Shown here piece after piece: positions 1-6,272 of a stretch of DNA of 7,881 bases. The DNA is taken from positions 1 through 7,881 of the forward strand of contig CAIQIL010000308.1 of NCBI GenBank assembly GCA_903871865.1, given 5' to 3'. The notes beneath the pieces were generated by a model. The model had not been told where the DNA came from. It was given only the letters and a program-made list of their open reading frames with translations, and ran no database searches. How positions within the stretch are numbered: position 1 is the first letter of the stretch; each line of letters begins with the position of its first letter. This DNA comes from an uncultured Burkholderiales bacterium. GTDB lineage: Bacteria > Pseudomonadota > Gammaproteobacteria > Burkholderiales > Burkholderiaceae_C. The translations under genes were made by a program, and so were the position numbers.

Positions 1-574
1 GGAAACGAATCTTCTTGACGCCGAAGTCCTCTGGCAGGATCTTGATCAGGCGCTTGGCCTTCTCGCTTTGCGCCTCGAACTCGATGCCGGCGTAGATGTC
101 TTCCGAGTTCTCGCGGAAGATGACCATGTCGATCTTCTGGGGCTCCTTCACGGGCGAAGGCACGCCCTTGAAGTAGGTCACAGGGCGCAGACAGACGTAG
201 AGGTCGAGTTCCTGGCGCAGGGCCACGTTCAGCGAACGGATGCCACCGCCCACGGGCGTGGTCAGCGGGCCCTTGATCGAGACCACGTAGTCCTTGAGGA
301 CTTGCAGCGTCTCTTCGGGCAGCCAGACATCGGGGCCATACACGCGGGTGGACTTCTCACCGGCGTAGATTTCCATCCAGTGGATCTGGCGCTGACCGCC
401 ATCGGACTTGGCAACCGCCGCATCGACCACCTTGATCATCACGGGCGTGATGTCGAAACCGGTGCCGTCACCCTCGATGTAGGGAATGATGGGGTTGTTG
501 GGAACGTTGAGGGAGAAGTCCGGGTTGACCGTGATCTTCTGCCCACCTTCGGGCACCTTGATGTGCTGGTACAT
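1..574 (-). CDS. icd: NADP-dependent isocitrate dehydrogenase, N-terminal part (cut by window edge)
   Basis: Oxidative decarboxylation of isocitrate to 2-oxoglutarate in the TCA cycle, making NADPH in the cytoplasm. The first 191 residues are visible, starting [11 protein letters not shown]; the rest lies beyond the left edge (the family is about 416 residues). The substrate-binding segment [13 protein letters not shown] is present with Ser114, Asn116, Arg120 and Arg130, and [10 protein letters not shown] carries Tyr161. Each is one position later than its E. coli Icd counterpart (S113, N115, R119, R129, Y160). PYIEGDGTG near residue 31 is the usual N-terminal nucleotide/substrate motif. The start is supported by GGAGA eight bases upstream. 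A 163-bp gap separates it from the membrane-protein gene upstream, so it probably has its own promoter. Nothing looks damaged. The identity is firm; the NADP rather than NAD preference is inferred from the E. coli-like sequence. Confidence 0.96.
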   Translation of the reverse strand, partial: MYQHIKVPEGGQKITVNPDFSLNVPNNPIIPYIEGDGTGFDITPVMIKVVDAAVAKSDGGQRQIHWMEIYAGEKSTRVYGPDVWLPEETLQVLKDYVVSIKGPLTTPVGGGIRSLNVALRQELDLYVCLRPVTYFKGVPSPVKEPQKIDMVIFRENSEDIYAGIEFEAQSEKAKRLIKILPEDFGVKKIRF

Positions 575-639
575 GTGTGTGGTCTCCGCGTTTGGCGTGT
601 CCGAGAAAACATTGCCATGGATGTCGGCAAGGTGACTTC

Positions 640-645
640 ATTCTA
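640..645 (-). promoter_or_regulatory. possible -10 element for icd
   Basis: On the minus strand this reads TAGAAT, five of six matches to the sigma-70 -10 consensus, and it would give a leader of about 60 bases before the icd ATG. No convincing -35 hexamer is found 16-18 bases upstream, so this is a weak call based on position and one hexamer. Confidence 0.25.
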
Positions 646-737
646 CGCGAGCCCCCGAATCAGGGGCACGGCAAGGGTCAGGGATTGCCGCAATGCGTGG
701 TCATTTCGCCCCGATTCCGCCGTGGATGTGGCGCATT

Positions 738-1625
738 TCAGGCACACCAGGCCTGCCACTGCGCGATCAGTTGGTGCCACACCGACCACATCCCCATGAC
801 GGCCAGGCTCAGGCCCGAAGCGCGCACGGCCCATCGGGGGTCGACCAGGGGCTCGCCAGGGCGCAGCGCTGCAGCCCCGGAGACTGACGGCTGCGGCTGC
901 GAACGAGAGGGCTCGCCAACAGGCCTCATCCAGATCACGGGCACCGTGGCAGTGCCTGTGGCCGTGCGGACGGCCGCGCCGGTGGTCACGCTGGTGGCGC
1001 AAACCGCCGGAGCGACCGCAGACGCGCCATCCGCATGCCGACGCCACGCCGTCCATTGGCGCACGACCCAGGGTGCTGCCCACACGCCGATGGAGCTGGG
1101 CACACCGAAGGCCAGCATGACCAGCGACCCGCCCCATGCATCGGGCGCCAAGGCCGCGACCATCAGTGCCGCGTACAGCAAACCGCACGGCAACAAGGCC
1201 CAGCTCAGGCCGCCCAGCAGCGGCCAGGCCGTCTGCCACAGGCCACGCCAGAACGGCGGCAGCGCAGCCGGCCATGCCGCCATGCGGGTGCGCCAGCCAT
1301 CGTAAGCAGCGCGTCCAGCCCCGTCCAACCAAGCAGGCATGCGGCCGCGAATCAAGAGGTGCATGCCCAGGACCACGACAGCGACCTGCGCCATGACCCA
1401 CAAAGGCTTGAGCATGGCGACCTCGCGCCCCCACCGGGACACCACGCCCGCGCTCACCGCCGCCACGCCGCCCAAAGCGGCATAGCCCAGCAAGCGACCC
1501 AGCCACGCGGTCACAGGCAAGCCGCGCGGGAAGGCCACTGCGCAGGCGGCACCGCACATCGCGGTGCAGTGGGGGATGCCGCCCAGTCCCATCAGGAAAG
1601 CGGTGAGCAAAAGACCGGTCAACAT
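738..1625 (-). CDS. TauE/SafE-type membrane protein (DsbD_2-like transmembrane family)
   Basis: A 295-residue polytopic membrane protein resembling the 'sulfite exporter TauE/SafE family' (COG2836-like), which is distantly related to the DsbD/CcdA transmembrane core. Helix 1 ends in GGIPHCTAMCGAACA with His19, Cys20, Met23 and Cys24, a conserved HCxxMCG signature. A second motif, LLPCGLLYAAL, carries Pro146-Cys147. Despite the family name, members near cbb3 oxidase genes are usually suspected of copper or thiol handling; that role is inference here. Residues about 197-263 form an Ala/Thr/Ser/Pro-rich stretch between the fifth helix and the last one, which looks like a long flexible loop. The start lies 51 bp after the hemN stop on the same strand, so co-transcription with hemN is likely. 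The ribosome site is weak (GAGGG about 11-15 bases upstream), but no other start exists between the hemN stop and this ATG. Confidence 0.85.
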   Translation of the reverse strand: MLTGLLLTAFLMGLGGIPHCTAMCGAACAVAFPRGLPVTAWLGRLLGYAALGGVAAVSAGVVSRWGREVAMLKPLWVMAQVAVVVLGMHLLIRGRMPAWLDGAGRAAYDGWRTRMAAWPAALPPFWRGLWQTAWPLLGGLSWALLPCGLLYAALMVAALAPDAWGGSLVMLAFGVPSSIGVWAAPWVVRQWTAWRRHADGASAVAPAVCATSVTTGAAVRTATGTATVPVIWMRPVGEPSRSQPQPSVSGAAALRPGEPLVDPRWAVRASGLSLAVMGMWSVWHQLIAQWQAWCA

Positions 1626-1676
1626 GAGCGGGAACGCCCTCGGGTCAGGAGGGCGGCAAGAACGACGACGAACGCT

Positions 1677-3116
1677 TCAGATGATGCGGGAAAAGCGCTC
1701 GGCCGTTTTGTCTGCCTGGAGATGTCGGTCAAACGGCATGGCAATGGCGCGCACGAAATGCCAGCCCAAGGGCGTGACGCGGATGCCATCCGACTCCATC
1801 TGCACCAGCCCCGACTCGACGAGCGGCTCCAGCAGGCGCATTTCCGACGCAAAGTATTGCCGGAAATCGACCAGGTAAGCCAACTCGATGGACTCGAAAT
1901 CCACGCGCCCCTGGCACATGATGGCCATGATGACGGCGCGGCGCACCAAGTCATCCCGCGTGAGGGTCAGGCCCCGAACGATGGGCAATTGCCCGCGGCG
2001 CAAGGCGTCGTAGTAGTCGTCCAGCGTCTTGGCGTTCTGGCTGTAGTGCGCGCCCACACGGCCAATGGCCGACACCCCCAGGCCGATGATGTCGCAGTCG
2101 GGGTGGGTGCTGTAGCCCTGGAAGTTGCGGTGCAAGCGCCCCTGCCGCTTGGCCACCGCGAGGCTGTCGTGGCGCAGGGCGAAGTGGTCCATGCCGATGT
2201 AGTCGTAGCCCGCCGCGGAAAAGGTGTCGATGGCCATGGCCAGCATGGCGACCTTGTCATCGGGCGCGGGCAAAGCGCTGCTGTCGATGCGGCGCTGCGG
2301 CTTGAAGCGCTGCGGCAGGTGCGCGTAGGCGTACAGGGCGATGCGGTCCGGCTTCAGCTCGGCCACCTGCGACAAGGTCGTCTGGAAACTCGTCAGGGTC
2401 TGCTTGGGCAGGCCGTAGATCAGGTCCATGTTGAGGGACTCGAACCCCTCCGCACGGGCGCTGTCCACCAGGGCAGCCACCTGCTCGCGCGGCTGCACAC
2501 GGTGAACCGCCTGCTGCACCTGCGGGTCGAAGTCCTGGACACCGAAACTCAAGCGGTTGAAGCCCATGGCTGCCAGCCGATGCAGGCGCTCGGCACTGAC
2601 CGTGCGCGGGTCGATTTCGATGGCGTACTCACCGCCTGGCACGAAACGAAAGGCCGTTTGCAGGGTGCCCAGCAGCCCTTCCAATTGGTCGTCGGTCAGG
2701 AAGGTCGGCGTGCCGCCTCCGAAGTGCAGCTGCGACAGCGTCTGGCCGCGCCCCAACTGGGCGCAGACCAAGTCGATTTCCATGCGCAAAGCATCGAGGT
2801 ACTCGACCGCCCGTTCGTGGTGTTTCGTGATGACCTTGTTGCAGGCACAGTAGTAGCAAACCGACTCGCAAAACGGGATGTGCACATAGACAGACAACGC
2901 GCTGGCACCGCCCGTGAGTGCGCCCACGCCATGCCCGCGCTGCTGCAGCGCCTGCTGGTACTGCTCGGCGCCAAACGCCTCGACGAACCTGTCGGCCGTG
3001 GGGTAGGAGGTGTAGCGCGGCCCGCTGACGTCCAGCCGCGAAAGCAACTCGCGCGACACGATCGGAGCCGCGGGACGGGATGATGCTGGCGAGACGCCGA
3101 GGGCTGGTTCACTCAT
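1677..3116 (-). CDS. hemN: oxygen-independent coproporphyrinogen III oxidase (HemN)
   Basis: A cytoplasmic radical-SAM enzyme of 479 residues that converts coproporphyrinogen III to protoporphyrinogen IX without oxygen, supplying heme under microaerobic and anaerobic conditions. The cluster motif YVHIPFCESVCYYCACNK holds Cys83, Cys87, Cys90 and Cys92 in the HemN-specific CxxxCxxCxC spacing, where many HemN-like HemW proteins differ. PRYTSYPTA (about 33-41), FGGGTPTFL (about 132-140, SAM-binding glycines), EIDPR (about 167) and NRLSFGVQDF (about 187) are all typical of true HemN. The length fits the family (about 457 in E. coli). The reading frame stays open further upstream to 3341, but that extension overlaps fnr and has no family similarity. 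The ATG used here is the only sensible start, although no Shine-Dalgarno precedes it. It is divergent from fnr across a 97-bp region with an FNR box, pointing to FNR control. Confidence 0.95.
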   Translation of the reverse strand: MSEPALGVSPASSRPAAPIVSRELLSRLDVSGPRYTSYPTADRFVEAFGAEQYQQALQQRGHGVGALTGGASALSVYVHIPFCESVCYYCACNKVITKHHERAVEYLDALRMEIDLVCAQLGRGQTLSQLHFGGGTPTFLTDDQLEGLLGTLQTAFRFVPGGEYAIEIDPRTVSAERLHRLAAMGFNRLSFGVQDFDPQVQQAVHRVQPREQVAALVDSARAEGFESLNMDLIYGLPKQTLTSFQTTLSQVAELKPDRIALYAYAHLPQRFKPQRRIDSSALPAPDDKVAMLAMAIDTFSAAGYDYIGMDHFALRHDSLAVAKRQGRLHRNFQGYSTHPDCDIIGLGVSAIGRVGAHYSQNAKTLDDYYDALRRGQLPIVRGLTLTRDDLVRRAVIMAIMCQGRVDFESIELAYLVDFRQYFASEMRLLEPLVESGLVQMESDGIRVTPLGWHFVRAIAMPFDRHLQADKTAERFSRII

Positions 3117-3150
3117 TGGGCAGACTGTGCCAAACTCATGTTTCCCAGTG

Positions 3151-3164
3151 TTGATCTGCCTCAA
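3151..3164. promoter_or_regulatory. FNR-type box between hemN and fnr
   Basis: TTGATCTGCCTCAA matches nine of the ten defined bases of the FNR/Anr consensus TTGAT-N4-ATCAA. Its centre (3157.5) is 41.5 bp from the A of the hemN start codon and about 57 bp from the fnr start codon. It lies between two genes expected to respond to oxygen. One box could serve both directions: activation of hemN and autoregulation of fnr. The direction of effect is inference. Confidence 0.75.
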
Positions 3165-3185
3165 GGGCGCGCGCCGGAATCCGGC

Positions 3186-3191
3186 AACAAT
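3186..3191 (+). promoter_or_regulatory. candidate -10 element of the fnr promoter
   Basis: AACAAT matches four of six bases of the -10 consensus. It is centred 31 bp from the centre of the FNR box, the spacing of a class II FNR-dependent promoter. It predicts transcription starting near 3198 with a leader of about 15 bases. A GC-rich dyad (GCCGG-AAT-CCGGC, 3173-3185) sits just before it. This is a prediction from spacing alone. Confidence 0.4.
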
Positions 3192-3213
3192 GAACCATCT
3201 TTTGAGGTTGCGC

Positions 3214-4017
3214 ATGCTGAATCCCAACGCCCCCACGTCCGACACCGCTCCGCAAGACGCCCTGCGCCGCCCTGCCAGCGAGCGCCGCGAACCCATCCCC
3301 ATGAAGATCGACGCCTTCAAGGTGGCCTGCTCCAGCTGCAACCTGCGCGAGCTGTGCCTGCCTGTGGGCCTGAGCCAGCCTCAACTGACGCAGCTGGACA
3401 CGCTGGTGGGTGCGCGCAAGTCGGTCAAGCGCGGCGACGCCCTCTTCCACACGGGCGATTCGTTCAAGTCGGTGTATGCCGTGCGCACGGGCTTCTTCAA
3501 GACGCGCATCTCGTCCGAAGACGGCCGCGACCAGGTCACCGGCTTCCAGATGGCAGGCGAGTTGCTGGGCCTGGACGGCATCAGCACCGACCGTCACGCC
3601 TGCGACGCGATCGCCCTGGAAGACTCGCAGGTCTGCGTGATCCCCTACAGCCAACTGGAAGAGCTTTCGCGCGAGTTCTCCGACTTGCAGCACCAGTTCC
3701 ACAAGATCATGAGCCGCGAGATCGTGCGCGACCATGGCGTGATGCTGCTGCTGGGCAGCATGCGCGCCGAAGAGCGCCTGGCCGCCTTCCTGCTGAACCT
3801 GACGCAACGCCTGCATGCACGCGGCTTCTCGGCCTCGGCCTTGGTGCTGCGCATGACCCGCGAAGAAATCGGCAGCTACCTCGGCTTGAAGCTGGAAACC
3901 GTCAGCCGCACCTACTCCAAATTCCAGGACGAAGGTTTGCTGGAAGTGAAGCAGCGCGACATCCGCATCACGGACGAGCCCGGGCTGAAGGCACTGGTCA
4001 ACAGCGTGCGCTGCTGA
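3214..4017 (+). CDS. fnr: Fnr family oxygen-sensing transcription regulator
   Basis: A 267-residue CRP/FNR-family regulator that dimerises when it carries an oxygen-labile [4Fe-4S] cluster and then binds TTGAT-N4-ATCAA sites. The N-terminal motif CSSCNLRELC gives Cys39, Cys42 and Cys48 (C-x2-C-x5-C), and Cys141 in SQVCVIP aligns with the fourth cluster ligand (Cys122) of E. coli FNR. The cyclic-nucleotide-like beta-roll spans about 60-150, the dimer helix about 155-185, and the winged helix-turn-helix about 213-255. The recognition helix contains ETVSR with Glu228, Ser231 and Arg232, the residues that read the TTGAT half-site. The start at 3214 is preferred because GAGG lies six bases upstream; in-frame ATGs at 3190 and 3301 lack this. 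The roughly 30 residues before MKIDAF are poorly conserved. An additional cysteine, Cys130, is not one of the standard ligands. The stop lies 8 bp from the stop of the convergent gene. Confidence 0.95.
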   Translation: MLNPNAPTSDTAPQDALRRPASERREPIPMKIDAFKVACSSCNLRELCLPVGLSQPQLTQLDTLVGARKSVKRGDALFHTGDSFKSVYAVRTGFFKTRISSEDGRDQVTGFQMAGELLGLDGISTDRHACDAIALEDSQVCVIPYSQLEELSREFSDLQHQFHKIMSREIVRDHGVMLLLGSMRAEERLAAFLLNLTQRLHARGFSASALVLRMTREEIGSYLGLKLETVSRTYSKFQDEGLLEVKQRDIRITDEPGLKALVNSVRC

Positions 4018-4025
4018 CCTCGGGT

Positions 4026-4376
4026 TCAGTGCTGGTGCGAGTGCTGGTGCGAGTGCTGGTGCGAGTGCTGGGGCGGGATGCCCCCGCTTTGGCGAGACTG
4101 CCTGCGGTGGCGCCTTGCCACCAAGCCTTGTGCCAGGGCGTGGCGCGTGCCGTGGGCGTCATCGCGCATCATCAGGTGGCTGAGCGCCCCTGAGAGCGAC
4201 AACACCCCCCAGAACACCAGGAAAGCCACGCTGTAAACGGTGCGTGCGTCGGGCTCCCAGGCGCCGATGTGGATCAGGCTGGGATCGAGGACAGAAAACA
4301 CCACCATTTCCAGCACACCCGCCATGAAGAAGGCGGGCCAGAGGATTTGTGCGACGTGCAGCGTGCGACGTGACAT
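4026..4376 (-). CDS. small two-helix membrane protein with histidine-rich C-terminal tail, function unknown
   Basis: 116 residues. Not assigned to a characterised family. Two hydrophobic segments are clear: about 10-30 (ILWPAFFMAGVLEMVVFSVL) and about 47-70 (VYSVAFLVFWGVLSLSGALS). A His/Arg-containing basic stretch follows (about 74-95), and the protein ends in PPQHSHQHSHQHSHQH, with eight histidines in the last 14 residues. Such tails often bind Cu, Ni or Zn; metal binding here is inference. The ATG at 4376 is chosen because AAGGAG precedes it at good spacing; an upstream in-frame ATG at 4403 lies inside an inverted repeat and has no ribosome site. The gene follows the FixH-like gene on the same strand after 106 bp and is convergent with fnr. 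Its position at the end of the cbb3 oxidase/assembly cluster suggests a part in oxidase assembly or metal supply, but nothing shows this directly. Confidence 0.8.
   Translation of the reverse strand: MSRRTLHVAQILWPAFFMAGVLEMVVFSVLDPSLIHIGAWEPDARTVYSVAFLVFWGVLSLSGALSHLMMRDDAHGTRHALAQGLVARRHRRQSRQSGGIPPQHSHQHSHQHSHQH
4029..4070. repeat. 12-bp tandem repeat, 3.5 copies, in the coding end of the His-tail gene
   Basis: Three exact copies of gtgctggtgcga (4029-4040, 4041-4052, 4053-4064) followed by a half copy gtgctg (4065-4070). On the coding strand each unit reads Ser-His-Gln-His, and the array ends directly at the stop codon. Because the unit is a multiple of three, copy-number changes would lengthen or shorten the tail without a frameshift. 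Confidence 0.95.
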
Positions 4377-4389
4377 GCGGTTCTCCTTG

Positions 4390-4413
4390 CATCCGAGGTG
4401 CACACCTTGGATG
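4390..4413. promoter_or_regulatory. 24-bp imperfect inverted repeat in the leader of the His-tail gene
   Basis: Arms CATCC-(a/g)-AGGTG and CACCT-(t/c)-GGATG pair in ten of eleven positions around a 2-base centre. On the minus strand it ends one base before the AAGGAG ribosome site of the gene starting at 4376. It could be a dimeric-regulator operator or an RNA hairpin affecting translation; the sequence alone does not decide. Confidence 0.4.
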
Positions 4414-4482
4414 TTGTGCCTGAGTCACCGCATCTCAACGAGGACTTACCCCTGAATCAAGGGCTAGCCCCAAGCGTTCAGC

Positions 4483-4731
4483 TCACTTGTCGGCGGGCGC
4501 ACGCGCATCGGCATTAGCGGCATGGTTGCGCGCCTGGATGGCCGGCATGTCGATCACGCCTTTGACCTGGCCTTTGGAGGTGTCCAGCACCGGGTCCACG
4601 TGCTTGATCGCGATGCCTGCTGTGGTGATGGAGGCCACCACCACGATGGCTGGGCCGGCAATCACCATCCAGACGATGGGCAGGCGCCACCACGGGGTGT
4701 TTTCAGGCTGCTGGGTCGGAGCGTTGCTCAT
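4483..4731 (-). CDS. short FixH-like membrane protein, probable cbb3 oxidase assembly factor
   Basis: 82 residues with one transmembrane helix (about 17-41; LPIVWMVIAGPAIVVVASIT) preceded by WW and followed by HVDPVLD. This N-terminal pattern is typical of FixH/CcoH-like proteins encoded after ccoG in Burkholderiales. The full FixH family has a periplasmic domain of roughly 100 residues after the helix; here only about 40 polar residues follow (KGQVKGVIDMPAIQ, then an Ala-rich end). FixH/CcoH acts with the other cco accessory proteins in assembling the cbb3 oxidase. The start is supported by AAGGA seven bases upstream. The gene begins 57 bp after ccoG on the same strand, consistent with an operon. 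The assignment relies on position and helix pattern, so the gene symbol is left out. It could instead be an unrelated small oxidase-associated protein. Confidence 0.65.
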   Translation of the reverse strand: MSNAPTQQPENTPWWRLPIVWMVIAGPAIVVVASITTAGIAIKHVDPVLDTSKGQVKGVIDMPAIQARNHAANADARAPADK

Positions 4732-4760
4732 GGGAACATCCTTGCAAAATGCTGACGTGG

Positions 4761-4773
4761 GGCCCGATGGGCC
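4761..4773. other. short GC-rich inverted repeat between ccoG and the FixH-like gene
   Basis: GGCCC-GAT-GGGCC forms a perfect 5-bp stem with a 3-base loop in the 57-bp gap. There is no following T-run on the minus strand, so it is not a typical terminator. It could form a small intercistronic RNA hairpin. Confidence 0.3.
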
Positions 4774-4788
4774 ATCAAAGAATGGGTG

Positions 4789-6255
4789 TCAGCGGGGCAC
4801 CATGAAGGTGGTGGGTTCGCGCACATCAACCTGGGCCTGGTCGCCGCGGCGCAGTTGCTCGACGAAGAGCGTGATGCCATGCGCCCCGGAGCCCATGCGC
4901 GCAGCCACCTCGGGCGGCACGCGCACCGCCACGGGCACCCAGCGCGCTTCAGCCGGGCCGAGTTCGATGTCGCGCCCGGCGTCCACCACGGCCTGGCTGA
5001 GCTGCTCCACACCCAGTCGGTAGCGCTGCGTGGCTTCGCTGGCGTTCATGATCTGGATGCGGTAGACGTTCTCGACAAAGCCATCGTCCACGACACGGGC
5101 GAGCGCGCCGCGGTCACGCAGGATGTCCACGCGGAACGGCGGGCGGCTGTAGAGGCTGACCAGGAAAGCCACAACGATGGCCACCAAGATGCCGGTGTAC
5201 AGCAGCACGCGGGGCCGCGTCACGCGGGCCCACATCTCACGGCGACCCCAGCCGTTTTCCATGCTGTTTTGCGTCGCGTAGCGGATCAAGCCGCGCGGTG
5301 AGCCCACCTTGTCCATGACGGAGTCGCAGACGTCGATGCACGCGGCGCAGCCGATGCACTCGTACTGCAGCCCTTTGCGGATGTCGATGCCGGTCGGGCA
5401 GACCTGCACACACAGCGTGCAGTCGATGCAATCGCCCTGCCCCAGGCCTTGCGCATCGGTGCCGCGCTTGCGGGAGCCACGGGGCTCACCGCGCTTGGTG
5501 TCGTAGCTGATGATGAGCGTGTCGCGGTCGAACATGGCGCTCTGGAAGCGCGCATACGGGCACATGTACTTGCAGACCTGCTCGCGCATGTAGCCTGCGT
5601 TGCCATAGGTGGCGAAGCCGTAGAAGAACACCCAGAAGATTTCCCAGGGGCCCATGCTCAGGGTGAGCACCTCGTCGGCCAGCACGCGGATGGGCGTGAA
5701 GTAGCCCACGAAGGTGTAGCCCGTCCACAGCGCCACGGAAATCCAGGCGACTTGCTTGGCGGTTTTGCGCGCGAGCTTTTCCAGGCTCCAGGGCGATTTG
5801 TCCAGCTTCATGCGCCGGGTGCGATCGCCTTCGATCTTGCGTTCCATCCACATGAACATCTCGGTGTAGACCGATTGCGGACAGGCGAAGCCGCACCACA
5901 AGCGCCCCGCCACCGCGGTGAACAGGAAGAGGCCGTACGCCGAAATCACCAGCAGCGCAGTGAGGTAGATGAAGTCCTGCGGGTACAGGACCAAGTTGAA
6001 GAGGTAAAAGCGCCGCGTGGTGAGGTCAAAGAGGATGGCCTGGCGGTCGTGCCACTGCAACCACGGGGACAGGTAGAACACGATTTGCGTGAGCCACACG
6101 AACACCCAGCGCCATTTGGTGAACCAACCCTTGACCTCGCGGGCGTAGATCTTTTCGCCCTTTTGGTACAGCGACACCACCTCTTCCCGCACGCCGACGG
6201 CCTGGATGGGGATGACCCGCTGGGGGGCATTGCTGGGGGGGGTGGGGTCGCTCAT
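4789..6255 (-). CDS. ccoG: cbb3 oxidase accessory protein CcoG (FixG/RdxA), membrane ferredoxin-like copper reductase
   Basis: 488 residues, the usual length. Membrane segments lie at about 49-65, 86-115, 168-187, 202-219 and 350-370. The cytoplasmic ferredoxin part has two complete [4Fe-4S] motifs: Cys276-279-282-286 followed by Pro (CIDCTLCVQVCP) and Cys300-303-306-310 (CIGCAACIDVC). CGFACPQ (Cys121, Cys125) and CKYMCP (Cys228, Cys232) are the conserved CxxxC pairs of the NapH/CcoG family. The C-terminal part (about 372-485) is the Ig-like FixG accessory domain facing the periplasm. CcoG family members reduce Cu(II) to Cu(I) for insertion into the CuB site of the cbb3 oxidase. The gene follows ccoP after 149 bp containing an FNR box. 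No clear Shine-Dalgarno precedes the ATG, but it is the natural family start. An eight-base C-run on the coding strand encodes part of the TPP stretch near the N terminus. Confidence 0.96.
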   Translation of the reverse strand: MSDPTPPSNAPQRVIPIQAVGVREEVVSLYQKGEKIYAREVKGWFTKWRWVFVWLTQIVFYLSPWLQWHDRQAILFDLTTRRFYLFNLVLYPQDFIYLTALLVISAYGLFLFTAVAGRLWCGFACPQSVYTEMFMWMERKIEGDRTRRMKLDKSPWSLEKLARKTAKQVAWISVALWTGYTFVGYFTPIRVLADEVLTLSMGPWEIFWVFFYGFATYGNAGYMREQVCKYMCPYARFQSAMFDRDTLIISYDTKRGEPRGSRKRGTDAQGLGQGDCIDCTLCVQVCPTGIDIRKGLQYECIGCAACIDVCDSVMDKVGSPRGLIRYATQNSMENGWGRREMWARVTRPRVLLYTGILVAIVVAFLVSLYSRPPFRVDILRDRGALARVVDDGFVENVYRIQIMNASEATQRYRLGVEQLSQAVVDAGRDIELGPAEARWVPVAVRVPPEVAARMGSGAHGITLFVEQLRRGDQAQVDVREPTTFMVPR

Positions 6256-6272
6256 GGTGTTCTGGATGGACT

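Noticed and set aside
651..667. GCCCC-CGAATCA-GGGGC as a terminator between the TauE/SafE gene and icd
   Set aside because: Only a 5-bp stem with a 7-base loop and no T-run on the minus strand; too weak to call.
1035..3083. Long plus-strand open frame of 682 codons opposite the TauE/SafE gene and hemN
   Set aside because: It is antisense to two well-supported genes. Its product is rich in Arg, Gln, His and Ala with no family features, as expected for a mirror frame of GC-rich coding DNA.
3117..3341. N-terminal extension of hemN to an upstream ATG
   Set aside because: The extra 75 residues overlap the fnr coding region and the FNR box and have no similarity to HemN N termini, which begin shortly before PRYTSYPTA.
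4069..4079. Whether the 12-bp repeat is a CRISPR-like or iteron array
   Set aside because: Units are head-to-tail without spacers, lie inside a coding frame and keep its phase. It is a coding repeat, not an array or origin.
3138..4193. Second plus-strand open frame of 351 codons running through fnr in another phase
   Set aside because: It overlaps fnr, whose cysteine ligands and helix-turn-helix are intact. The product is Arg/Pro/Ala-rich, and the VLVR repeats at its end simply translate the 12-bp repeat of the opposite gene.
4449..4470. TTGATTCAGGGG (minus strand) as an FNR box, and GGGCTAGCCC as a terminator after the FixH-like gene
   Set aside because: Only the TTGAT half-site matches, and the second half is unrelated. 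The palindrome has a 3-bp stem at best and no T-run.
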